This document shows positions 7,972 to 15,042 of a stretch of 15,205 nucleotides of DNA, piece after piece. The stretch spans positions 1 through 15,205 of the forward strand of contig RGUG01000011.1 of assembly GCA_010027915.1 (NCBI GenBank). The letters are read 5' to 3'. The notes under the pieces were generated by a model that saw only the letters and a list, made by a program, of their open reading frames with translations, had not been told where the DNA came from and did no database searches. Origin of the DNA: a bacterium (GTDB taxonomy: Bacteria; Margulisbacteria; Marinamargulisbacteria; SXXA01). Made by a program: the position numbers and the translations under genes. The stretch's first letter is position 1; every line of letters starts with the position of its first letter.

Positions 7972-8808
7972 TTGAACAACCCATCTATTCTCATTGCATT
8001 AATCCATTGTCATAACCAGGAGCGACTCCGCTCCATTCGCCCCCACCTGGCCCATTTGGCATCATGCTGGTCCGATCAGTATACTGTCCAACAAATTGAT
8101 ATTTCCCATCAACCACCCACACCCTCCCAACTCATATGGCCCACTTTTTGGGAATGTATAAAACGAGACGTTTTACATACCAGCACCCAACAGAAATGGT
8201 CCCGCTATATTGAATGCCCCACCCGTTCATTTTTACAACCCGTCAAGTGGGCCTATTACGCCATGAACTATGCCATCCAAAAAGAAAAAGGGCGTGCCGC
8301 ATACCGAAAAAAACACTTTCTTGAATTGATGATATCTGACAAACACGTACGGGCATGGGACGCCTTTCTAGACTCTAACCATGACTTATTGATGGTGTTA
8401 GAAGACGATGCCATCTTTGATTCGCAATCAATTGAACGCCTGTCGGTAGCATGTTACACGGCCATGGCCACCACACCCTCCAATGGGGTATATGTGGATC
8501 TGGCCGGTGGGTATCCACTCGAGCAACTCCATGTAAACGCACTGATCACCGCCCAACAACACAACATGACAACGTTTTCTAAACCAATTTCCAATACCGC
8601 CTGTGGGTATTTAATGAACCAAGCCTTGGCCCAAGATTTTAAAAATACCCTGTGTTACAATCCGTCCTCACGCTCTCTGTGTGCAGACTGGCTCATCAAT
8701 GATTGTATGATGGCGGCCCACCGTCGACTCCCCATTACCTGTTTTCATATGACCCCTTCCGCCTTACAACATGGATCGATATCGGGTCACTACGTACCCA
8801 TCCATTAG
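7972..8808 (+). CDS. Glycosyltransferase family 25-like protein (cell-surface polysaccharide/LPS type)
   Basis: This is probably a cytoplasmic sugar transferase that modifies surface glycan. The GT25 features are an N-terminal beta-strand ILIALIHCHNQERLRS and a central KHVRAWDAFLDSNHDLLMVL leading into EDDAIF. That EDD (residues 144-146 from this start) is the expected metal/nucleotide-sugar motif. Further support comes from GYLMNQAL in the middle, ADWLINDC near the C-terminus and an HGS close to the end. The stop at 8806-8808 is certain but the start is not. The frame is open from 7783, yet homology begins only near residue 6 of this call, so I chose TTG 7972 (278 residues). ATG 7867 (313 residues) and ATG 7783 (341 residues, overlapping yggS) are alternatives, and none has a good Shine-Dalgarno. 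It is the only plus-strand gene and slightly more AT-rich than its neighbours, so acquisition is possible. Donor and acceptor sugars are unknown. Confidence 0.72.
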   Translation: MNNPSILIALIHCHNQERLRSIRPHLAHLASCWSDQYTVQQIDISHQPPTPSQLIWPTFWECIKRDVLHTSTQQKWSRYIECPTRSFLQPVKWAYYAMNYAIQKEKGRAAYRKKHFLELMISDKHVRAWDAFLDSNHDLLMVLEDDAIFDSQSIERLSVACYTAMATTPSNGVYVDLAGGYPLEQLHVNALITAQQHNMTTFSKPISNTACGYLMNQALAQDFKNTLCYNPSSRSLCADWLINDCMMAAHRRLPITCFHMTPSALQHGSISGHYVPIH

Positions 8809-8875
8809 TGCCGTGTCACGATTAAGAACACCACGGAACTCACAGGGCCTATTTGTCTCAGGTTATCCTATCGCA

Positions 8876-9661
8876 TCACGATGATGCCCTGGCAATGGAT
8901 CCCAAAATAGCCGCCACACAAGAATCGGGTGCTTCCCATCCAATCCAGTGGCCCACGTCAGGGATCACCATCAGCTCAGACCGAGGGAAAAACCGGTTCA
9001 CCAGGGGGATCATATCAGGATGGGTATAGTCACTACGACCTCCCATCACCCATTGGACGGGGTGCTCAGACTGCCGTGGCAAATCGGGGGCCCGCATCAG
9101 CCCATGGTATCCCGCTACGATAGACGACAAGCCAATGCCCCAATGATAGCGCTCATCGGCATCCCTAACCCAATTTTTCAGGACAAAATCAGCCAGTAAA
9201 TCCGATACGCCATGCTGCAGTAAAAACCGCTTGGCGTCCGAACGGGTCGCCCCATCTGAGTGGGTCATGCGTTGCATCACGGCCAATAAATCCTGATGAT
9301 ACGGTGGATACGACAGGGGCAATATGTCTAAAATCGTCGCCGATGTCCACCGATCGGGTGCCATCGAAAGGGCCATCATGGCCACTTTACCCCCCATCGA
9401 ATGCCCCACCACATGACATGGGCCCACTCCCCATTCATCCAAAAACGCCAAGACATCTGACACCATCGCCTCGTATGTATGGGGTGATAAACAGGGTGAC
9501 CGGCCATGGTTTCTTAAGTCCAACAACCATACCCGATACGACGCATCCGCCACCGCTTGCCCGATGCGTAGCCAATTGGACGATGACCCCAACAACCCAT
9601 GCAAAAACAAAACCGGTGGGTCGTCGTCACGACCCAAGCACCGCCCAAATAATCCCCCCAC
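8876..9661 (-). CDS. Alpha/beta hydrolase, YbfF-like esterase family
   Basis: This 261-residue hydrolase has the full catalytic set. The oxyanion region is LFLHGLLGSSSNW (18-30), followed by LLDLRNHGRS (46-55). The nucleophile is Ser88 in GHSMGGK, the likely acid is Asp211 in GGRSDYT, and the catalytic base is His238 in DVGHWIGWEAP. The LDLRNHGRS and GHSMGGKVAM pattern matches the YbfF/ABHD11 esterase group, whose members act on short acyl esters or acyl-CoA. The natural substrate here is unknown. Translation starts at GTG 9661, 3 nt beyond the hldD stop and without a strong ribosome binding site, so it is probably coupled to hldD. It ends 67 bp from the convergent glycosyltransferase; I see no convincing terminator in that gap. 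Confidence 0.85.
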   Translation of the reverse strand: MGGLFGRCLGRDDDPPVLFLHGLLGSSSNWLRIGQAVADASYRVWLLDLRNHGRSPCLSPHTYEAMVSDVLAFLDEWGVGPCHVVGHSMGGKVAMMALSMAPDRWTSATILDILPLSYPPYHQDLLAVMQRMTHSDGATRSDAKRFLLQHGVSDLLADFVLKNWVRDADERYHWGIGLSSIVAGYHGLMRAPDLPRQSEHPVQWVMGGRSDYTHPDMIPLVNRFFPRSELMVIPDVGHWIGWEAPDSCVAAILGSIARASS

Positions 9662-9664
9662 TTT

Positions 9665-10636
9665 CTAGCCCAATCCGACTGCCTCGTTTAAATAATCCCC
9701 CACATATTCGCCGATGGCCACTTCAAGGGGGGTCATCGTAAGGTCGGGTAAGACCGACTTTAGTTTACCCAAATGGGCTTCAGTAAAATACTGATAATGG
9801 GCTCGAATGGTCTCGGGCATGTCAATGTACTCAATGACAGGAGACCGCCCCAACGCCGCAAACAACGCATGGGCCACCGCATTCCAGGTCCGTGCGGTTC
9901 CCGATCCAATGTTATATAGCCCGGTTAGTTTTCGGTTTTGTAACAATTGCCACATGATGGCCACCACATCTTTGACATAAATAAAATCACGTTGTTGCTC
10001 GCCATCACGGTAATCCGGTCGATAACTTTTAAACAAGCGCATCATCCCGGTGGTTTGAATTTCTGAGTGTGCTTTACAGACAACACTGCGCATCCCCCCC
10101 TTGTGGCCCTCATTCGGACCAAACACATTAAAAAACTTTAGCCCAATCGCCGTATCCAGAACCCCAGAGCGCAAGGCCACGGTATCAAAAAAATGCTTTG
10201 AATACCCATATGGATTGATGGGACGCAATGTATGCAACCGGTGATGGTCATCTTCAAATCCTTGACGGCCATCCCCATAGGTGGCCGCACTACTGGCATA
10301 CATAAACCGAATGGACTTTTTGACACAATAATCCGCCAACAATTGGGTGTAGCGGTAATTGTTTTCCATCAAATAATCCACATTGCGTTCGGTGGTATCC
10401 GAACAAGCCCCCAAATGCACCATGGCCTCAATCCCTTTGGGCAATCGATTGTCAACAAGCATATCCAAAAAGTCATCTTTTTGAATATAATTATCGTATT
10501 GTAAGGGAACCAAGTTGCGCCACTTGGTGCTACTAGACAAATGATCCACCACAATAATGTCATCGATCCCTTGTTGATTGAGGTACCATACAAACGCACT
10601 GCCAATAAACCCCGCCCCACCCGTCACAATGATCAT
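9665..10636 (-). CDS. hldD: ADP-L-glycero-D-manno-heptose 6-epimerase HldD (RfaD)
   Basis: HldD converts ADP-D-glycero-D-manno-heptose to the L-glycero form, the donor for lipopolysaccharide inner-core heptose. The 323-residue protein is an extended short-chain dehydrogenase with NAD(P) motif TGGAGFIGS (5-13), SSAATYG (115-121) and catalytic Tyr143/Lys147 in NPYGYSK. HldD-specific features separate it from GalE-type epimerases: KWRNL (38-42) and the C-terminal stretch from about 265 to 287, with YIDMPE, IRAHYQYFTEA. AAGGAG at 10644-10649 lies 7 nt before ATG 10636, and that ATG overlaps the stop of the upstream CNNM gene (ATGA). No other heptose pathway gene (gmhA, hldE, gmhB, waaC/F) is in the window. 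It implies a heptose-containing surface glycan, most simply LPS; a few Gram-positives use heptose in other glycans. Confidence 0.93.
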   Translation of the reverse strand: MIIVTGGAGFIGSAFVWYLNQQGIDDIIVVDHLSSSTKWRNLVPLQYDNYIQKDDFLDMLVDNRLPKGIEAMVHLGACSDTTERNVDYLMENNYRYTQLLADYCVKKSIRFMYASSAATYGDGRQGFEDDHHRLHTLRPINPYGYSKHFFDTVALRSGVLDTAIGLKFFNVFGPNEGHKGGMRSVVCKAHSEIQTTGMMRLFKSYRPDYRDGEQQRDFIYVKDVVAIMWQLLQNRKLTGLYNIGSGTARTWNAVAHALFAALGRSPVIEYIDMPETIRAHYQYFTEAHLGKLKSVLPDLTMTPLEVAIGEYVGDYLNEAVGLG

Positions 10637-11925
10637 GTCTGCACTCCTTCCTGATGGCTAATGAGCACCTTATCCACCCGTTTACCATCCATATCCATGA
10701 CTTCAAACCGATGACCCCAGGCCTCAAACCAATCCCCTTCAACGGGTACTTTTTTTAGGTGGTCCATCATCAACCCCCCTAAGGTAGCGTAAGAACACTC
10801 AGGTTCAAGGGGAATATCCAATCCAAACCGGTCCCTTAATTCATCTAGCAACATGGCCCCATCGACTAATAATGTCCCATCCTGACGGGTGACCACCTCA
10901 TGGGTATCATCATCCAATTCAGGTAAAGTCCCCACAATGCTTTCAATCAGATCATGCAAGGTAATGACGCCTTCCACCGACCCATGTTCATTGATAACAA
11001 TACCGGCATACCGTTTTTCTTGCCTAAATTTTTCAAGAATCCGAATGCCGGTCATGTTTTCGGGGATATAAAGGGGGGGCGTTAAAAACCCCGCCAAATC
11101 AATCCCCTCGCCATTTAAAATGGCACTTAAGCAGTCTTTTAATGACAAAAACCCCAATACACGATCCAAGGTACCATCACATACCACCAATTTACTGACG
11201 GTGGCCGACGCAATTTGAATCCGCAACGTATCCGCAGGGGTTTTGATGTTAATCCATTGAATATGGGCCCGTCGGGTCATAATCGAAATGGCTTTGCGAT
11301 CATCAAACCGGAAAATCCCTTTTAACAACGCCGATTCTTCTTCTTCAATGACCCCATGTTGAACCCCTTCTTCGATCAACAATTTAAATTCTTCTTGGCT
11401 TACGGGCGTAGGTGGCTTGTTTTGAACCCCCATCATACGCAATACTGTTTGGGTAATCACTGACAACAGATGAACCAAGGGCAAGGTTACCTGGGACACC
11501 GCATGAATCACCGGGGCCATGACCACCGCCACCGACTCGGGGTTTTGTAAGGCGATCGATTTCGGCACCAATTCGCCCACCACCAAGGATAAAAACGTGG
11601 TCAACAAAATCACAATTCCAAATGCCAGCTGATCCGCCACCGGTGCCAACCATGACCAGGTACGAAGGATACCGGCCAAGGCCTCACCCAGTGTCACCCC
11701 GGCAAATGCACCCGATACAATACTAATTAAGGTAATGGCAATTTGAACGGTCGATAACAACCGGTCGGGATGATGCAACAAAGCCAATGCCATGGTGGCC
11801 CCCCGTTGACCGCGCTTGCTTTTTTCTTCTAACCGGGTTTTACGAGATGAGACCAAGGCGATTTCCCCCATCGAAAACAACCCATTGACGACCACCAAGA
11901 CCAAAAGCCCGATAATCTCAAACAT
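10633..11925 (-). CDS. CNNM/CorC (hemolysin C-like) membrane protein with CBS pair
   Basis: These proteins are thought to be magnesium/cobalt transporters or efflux-related membrane proteins; the hemolysin name is historical. The 430 residues show the usual order. First comes a CNNM (DUF21) transmembrane domain (1-about 165) with NGLFSMGEIALVSSRKTRL and GELVPKSIALQNPE (117-130). Then comes a linker with EEGVQHGVIEEEESALLKGI, a CBS pair (about 210-330) and a CorC_HlyC domain (about 345-425). The start ATG 11925 is an obvious N-terminus, though no good ribosome binding site precedes it and I see no clear promoter in the 97 bp back to bioB. Its stop overlaps the hldD start. Substrate specificity cannot be read from sequence. 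Confidence 0.92.
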   Translation of the reverse strand: MFEIIGLLVLVVVNGLFSMGEIALVSSRKTRLEEKSKRGQRGATMALALLHHPDRLLSTVQIAITLISIVSGAFAGVTLGEALAGILRTWSWLAPVADQLAFGIVILLTTFLSLVVGELVPKSIALQNPESVAVVMAPVIHAVSQVTLPLVHLLSVITQTVLRMMGVQNKPPTPVSQEEFKLLIEEGVQHGVIEEEESALLKGIFRFDDRKAISIMTRRAHIQWINIKTPADTLRIQIASATVSKLVVCDGTLDRVLGFLSLKDCLSAILNGEGIDLAGFLTPPLYIPENMTGIRILEKFRQEKRYAGIVINEHGSVEGVITLHDLIESIVGTLPELDDDTHEVVTRQDGTLLVDGAMLLDELRDRFGLDIPLEPECSYATLGGLMMDHLKKVPVEGDWFEAWGHRFEVMDMDGKRVDKVLISHQEGVQT

Positions 11926-11953
11926 AAAAATAAACGCAGGATAATGTGACGGT

Positions 11954-11971
11954 CATGATTGAGCGATCATG
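11954..11971. repeat. Palindromic repeat CATGAT-N6-ATCATG upstream of the CNNM gene
   Basis: A perfect 6-bp inverted repeat with a 6-base spacer (CATGATTGAGCGATCATG) lies 29 bp before the CNNM start. It could be an operator half-site pair or a small hairpin in the leader. It may also be chance, so the call is tentative. Confidence 0.3.
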
Positions 11972-11990
11972 GTAGCAAACAAACGACCAG

Positions 11991-12008
11991 AAAAACAGGG
12001 TGAGCCCT
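11991..12008 (-). terminator. Possible weak terminator after bioB
   Basis: Read leftward from the bioB stop, the transcript has AGGG-CUCA-CCCU (4-bp stem, 4-base loop, 11997-12008), one G, then U5 (11995-11991). The stem is short for an intrinsic terminator, so it may only attenuate read-through into the CNNM gene. Confidence 0.3.
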
Positions 12009-12022
12009 ACCCCCAATGGGCA

Positions 12023-13087
12023 TTACAACACAGTCGGATGCAACTGAGAGTGCTGCTTGTACACCACCGATGAAGGGGCCGTCTCACGCGACTGCTGGGC
12101 ATCATACGACGCCAACAAATCCGCCATGGCGTACGGTGAATCCACTTCAAACCCTGCGTCTTGAATCAGTTGGATGGTGGCCTGAGGCGACAGACCCGTG
12201 GTGTTCAGATACCCATCCATAAACAATGAGTTGGCGGGATACAATGCCAAAGCCTGAAGCTGCCTCAAATGGTATTCCCGACCAGCCGCTGCACGCAGTT
12301 CCGCCTTGGGATTGAGGAAGCGGTACACACTTAACACCTTCAAACAATAGGACGGGGTCAACCGATGTTGATCGGCCATGGGGGTTCCTTCAATCGGAAT
12401 CAGGAAGTTGATGGGGATGGATACCGCCCCATTGTCTCGTAACGCCATCGCCACTTCCACCACTTCTTCAGGCGATTCCCCCATCCCCACGATCATACCC
12501 GAACACACAGGCAGATTCGCCGCACGTGCAGCACGAAGGGTGTTCAAGCGGTCTTGGTAGGTATGAGAAGTGCAAATGGAGGCATACCGGTCTTCGGCCG
12601 TATTTAAATTGTGATTCAGACGATCCAGACCCGCTTCTTTTAAGGTTCGGGCTGCGTTGTCATCCAACAACCCCGCCGACACACACACTTCAATGGGTAC
12701 CGTTTCTTTGACTTTTTTAATTAAGTCAGCCAATCGTTTCACCTTGGTCGGCGAGGGGCCACGGCCCGAAAACACCATGCAATACCGAAACGCACCCGAT
12801 TCGTGGGCCCGTTTGGCTTCGGCGATGATTTCTGACTCAGGCTTCATGCCATACGATTCAATCGGGGCCTCACTTGGTTTGGATTGGGCACAATAGTGAC
12901 AATCTTCGGGACAATGACCGTTTTGTGCATTGTTAATAATGTGAATGGCCAAGCCTACTCCCACGCTGTCCGAATGCGTTAGGAGGCTCAATAACGCTAA
13001 CCTGGGCATGGGGTCGTGGTGAAGCAGCCCCCGTTCACCACGCCATCGCATGCATGCTGGGGTTAAATCGCGCCTTACGTAGGCCAA
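12023..13087 (-). CDS. bioB: Biotin synthase
   Basis: BioB is a radical SAM enzyme that inserts sulfur into dethiobiotin. The [4Fe-4S]/SAM motif is Cys59-x3-Cys63-x2-Cys66 in HCPEDCHYCAQS. The likely [2Fe-2S] ligands by alignment are Cys103 (RYCMVFSGRGP), Cys135 (VCVSAGLL), Cys195 (PVCSGMIVG) and Arg265 in ELRAAAGRE. The sequence is closer to the Bacillus type (APIESYGM, AKRAHE) than to E. coli BioB. The longest start is TTG 13087, giving 354 residues with the cluster at the usual distance from the N-terminus. ATG 13051 and ATG 13009 are alternatives; none has a clear Shine-Dalgarno. The first 20 or so residues do not resemble the family, and TTG 13087 overlaps the upstream gene by 13 bp. No other biotin gene is near. 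Confidence 0.93.
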   Translation of the reverse strand: MAYVRRDLTPACMRWRGERGLLHHDPMPRLALLSLLTHSDSVGVGLAIHIINNAQNGHCPEDCHYCAQSKPSEAPIESYGMKPESEIIAEAKRAHESGAFRYCMVFSGRGPSPTKVKRLADLIKKVKETVPIEVCVSAGLLDDNAARTLKEAGLDRLNHNLNTAEDRYASICTSHTYQDRLNTLRAARAANLPVCSGMIVGMGESPEEVVEVAMALRDNGAVSIPINFLIPIEGTPMADQHRLTPSYCLKVLSVYRFLNPKAELRAAAGREYHLRQLQALALYPANSLFMDGYLNTTGLSPQATIQLIQDAGFEVDSPYAMADLLASYDAQQSRETAPSSVVYKQHSQLHPTVL

Positions 13088-14178
13088 CCATAGTGAAACG
13101 GACCTTTCTTAACAGGAACGGCTACTTGCTTGGCACGGCATTCCGCCAACACCGATTCTTTAATCCGAGCCAGCACATCACCCGTCACAAACCCTGAAAA
13201 ATCGTCAATATGACAAACGAGTTCCGAGTCGCCAATCGCTGGATCAGCGGGCTGCATATACAATTTTTTGGGTCGTGACCGACCATACACAAGAAACAAG
13301 TGGTCGTGTTTATCCTTATAAATAACGCATTGGGTACCACCACCCTCCTCCACTGGATGGCCATCATTAAGCAAGAGTGTTGAGACTTCGGTCATCCCGT
13401 CAACTGGATTGGGGACCCATTTTAAATCACCCTCCACGTACTCAGTGGCCGTGTTTATCTCCCCTCCAGGAAGGTAACTCTTCCATTCAAATCTAAAAAT
13501 GCTAAAAAAAGAGTTGTCATATGACAAATGCCAATCGCCATTCATGAAAACACAATACGCAAACTCTCCCGTACGAATGGGAGCGGTGGCGTATTCTTCC
13601 TTGTGCTTATGCATACACGATTGATAAAAGGTCCATTCTTTGGATTTGCCTCCTAACCCTTCAATATAGGGGTCTCCCAACCCTTGAATATAAACGAGAA
13701 ACAAAGGCCGCCCCGGATCAAAATCTGATTGGAGACCATGCGGGTCTTGATGGGTCGGGTCAAAAATCGGATGGATGAAATAGTATCGGTTACAGTGGTC
13801 CGGCAGATCGGGAAAGCGTATCCAAATGGGGTCTGGATGCGTTAAGCGCTGTTTAAACTCGTGGTACTTTCTCTCGTTGTCTAACTGCTTTTCGCGTTTG
13901 CTGAGACTCTCATTACTTTCGTTAACGATCGCTTCAATCTGTTGATAGCTTATTTGTGCTTCTTGCCTTGCTTTTTCTGCTTTACTACTTTCTGAAGCGG
14001 CCTTTGCGTACTGATAAAGACCAAAGAGTGATAATACCGTGGTCAATACTTCAATATAATTTTTAAGCCAATCGGGCCAGTTGTTTAAGGGGAATCGCCA
14101 GGTAATAAGTACTGCAATCAAAAAAATAACGACAATCCAAATCCAAAAAGGTAGGGATGGTTTTTCTCTCAACGTCAC
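13075..14178 (-). CDS. Hypothetical membrane-anchored coiled-coil protein
   Basis: I do not recognise this 367-residue protein. A strongly hydrophobic segment lies at 9-28 (PFWIWIVVIFLIAVLI...), and a second weaker one at about 39-58 (IEVLTTVLSLFGLY). A charged, heptad-like coiled coil follows at about 60-112. The remainder (115-350) is soluble, aromatic and acidic, with GEFAYCVFMNGDWHLSYDN and CVIYKDKHDHLFLVYGRSR suggesting beta strands. I see no enzymatic motif. The start is GTG 14178 with GGGTGA about 8 nt upstream. The 3' end overlaps the TTG start of bioB. It lies just beyond the 3' end of tRNA-Ala, a common insertion position. Its codon and base use look more AT-rich, without the frequent GGG and CCC codons of its neighbours, so horizontal origin is likely. 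Two membrane segments followed by a coiled coil and a globular domain resemble some accessory or defence proteins, but no function should be assigned. Confidence 0.75.
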   Translation of the reverse strand: MTLREKPSLPFWIWIVVIFLIAVLITWRFPLNNWPDWLKNYIEVLTTVLSLFGLYQYAKAASESSKAEKARQEAQISYQQIEAIVNESNESLSKREKQLDNERKYHEFKQRLTHPDPIWIRFPDLPDHCNRYYFIHPIFDPTHQDPHGLQSDFDPGRPLFLVYIQGLGDPYIEGLGGKSKEWTFYQSCMHKHKEEYATAPIRTGEFAYCVFMNGDWHLSYDNSFFSIFRFEWKSYLPGGEINTATEYVEGDLKWVPNPVDGMTEVSTLLLNDGHPVEEGGGTQCVIYKDKHDHLFLVYGRSRPKKLYMQPADPAIGDSELVCHIDDFSGFVTGDVLARIKESVLAECRAKQVAVPVKKGPFHYGWPT

Positions 14179-14222
14179 TAATGCTCACCCTTTTTATCGT
14201 CTAAACTAAGATAAGGGAGCAT

Positions 14223-14252
14223 GTTGTACACGACATCAAGCCTACAAATCAA
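14223..14252 (-). promoter_or_regulatory. Possible promoter for the 367-residue gene
   Basis: Read leftward, TTGATT (14252-14247) and TACAAC (14228-14223) are separated by 18 bp and lie 45 bp before the GTG start. Each matches 4 of 6 consensus bases. An imperfect 16-bp dyad (14221-14236) overlaps the -10 position. The call is weak. Confidence 0.25.
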
Positions 14253-14286
14253 GTCGCAGGAATGCTGATGTTATCCCCATCGTCAA

Positions 14287-14362
<76 letters not shown>

Positions 14363-14377
14363 ATTCCAGGGGCTAAG

Positions 14378-14386
14378 TTTATAGCA
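14378..14386 (-). promoter_or_regulatory. Extended -10 promoter element for tRNA-Ala
   Basis: Read leftward, TGC followed by TATAAA fits the extended -10 pattern TGnTATAAT. It ends 15 bp before the first base of the tRNA, a suitable distance for a start a few bases upstream of the mature 5' end. No good -35 is visible, which fits an extended -10 promoter. Confidence 0.5.
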
Positions 14387-15042
14387 CACACCCACACCCA
14401 TTGGGTAGCCCCCAACCCATCCTATCGGCAGCATCGCCCATCTTGCCAGCATCACAACCCCAGACCGCCACGCCCTGGCAGGCGGCTTTTATCGGCATTG
14501 TCTTGGTTTTGACGTGTACGTTTTGGGAGGGTTCCTGCCATCCAACACCGTTAGGAGGGTTAACCCACCATGCCAACATGGCAAGTCAACCCATGAAACA
14601 CATGCGTCACGGGTGCATGGTAGGCAAAGGGTTTAAAGGATAAGCATACGCTGGAACGGGGCGGGAAATAGAATGGGATGAGCAGGAAAGCGGGCGATCA
14701 GGGGGGATTAACATTCATCGACCACCGCATCCATGGCACGTGGCAGGTCCAAGCAGCGATCGGCAGCATCTCCGCATCGAATCGTGAGTATGATAGAGAA
14801 TGATCATGGCGATCGGTCGTCATCAATAAAAAGAATGCCCGACATTGGATAACCAGGCAAACCGCCTTGATTATGTGAGGACGTGTTGTGGGTAGACAGG
14901 GTTCAATGGGGTCCTCAGCATCCTAAAGTGAGCAAAGCCGGGTATGGCCAAGTGCAAGCCGCAGGGTAAACCCGCCAAGCATTATCTTGCCTGTCAACCT
15001 AGCAAAAAGCCCATACAAGACTGCACCAATCGAACAGAGAGG
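14387..15042. other. Long intergenic region without a recognised gene
   Basis: This stretch of about 650 bp between tRNA-Ala and the nuclease fragment has no convincing coding frame. An 80-codon TTG-initiated frame on the plus strand (14401-14643) has one hydrophobic segment but crosses a hairpin and resembles nothing. What can be seen is a hairpin with T4 at 14465-14490 and AGGAGG at 14553-14558 running into the palindrome GGGTTAACCC (14557-14566) and an ATG at 14570. There is also a TGCCA-ACA-TGGCA hairpin (14571-14583) and a small hairpin at 14959-14974. It may be decayed mobile-element sequence. Confidence 0.5.
14465..14490 (+). terminator. Hairpin with T-run, rightward orientation
   Basis: CCGCC (14465-14469) pairs with GGCGG (14481-14485) around an 11-base loop that can form an inner GCC/GGC pairing, and CTTTT follows. 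In shape it is a plus-strand intrinsic terminator, yet no plus-strand gene lies upstream. It could end a small rightward RNA antisense to the tRNA leader or be a relic. Confidence 0.3.

Noticed and set aside
8809..8875. Possible bidirectional terminator between the convergent glycosyltransferase and hydrolase
   Set aside because: CCGTG and CACGG can pair, but with a 16-base loop and no T-run on either strand.
14401..14643. 80-codon plus-strand frame with one hydrophobic segment ending in a Cys-containing stretch, lipoprotein-like at first sight
   Set aside because: It starts at TTG without a ribosome binding site, crosses a hairpin with a T-run, has poor composition and resembles nothing I know.
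14880..14930. GGTTCAA reminiscent of a tRNA T-loop around 14900
   Set aside because: The flanking bases do not pair into a T stem and no other cloverleaf arm is present.
14980..15000. TTGACA on the minus strand (in AGGTTGACAGGCAAGATAATG), promoter-like
   Set aside because: GATAAT is only 6 bp from TTGACA, there is no -10 at normal spacing, and there is no gene downstream to serve.
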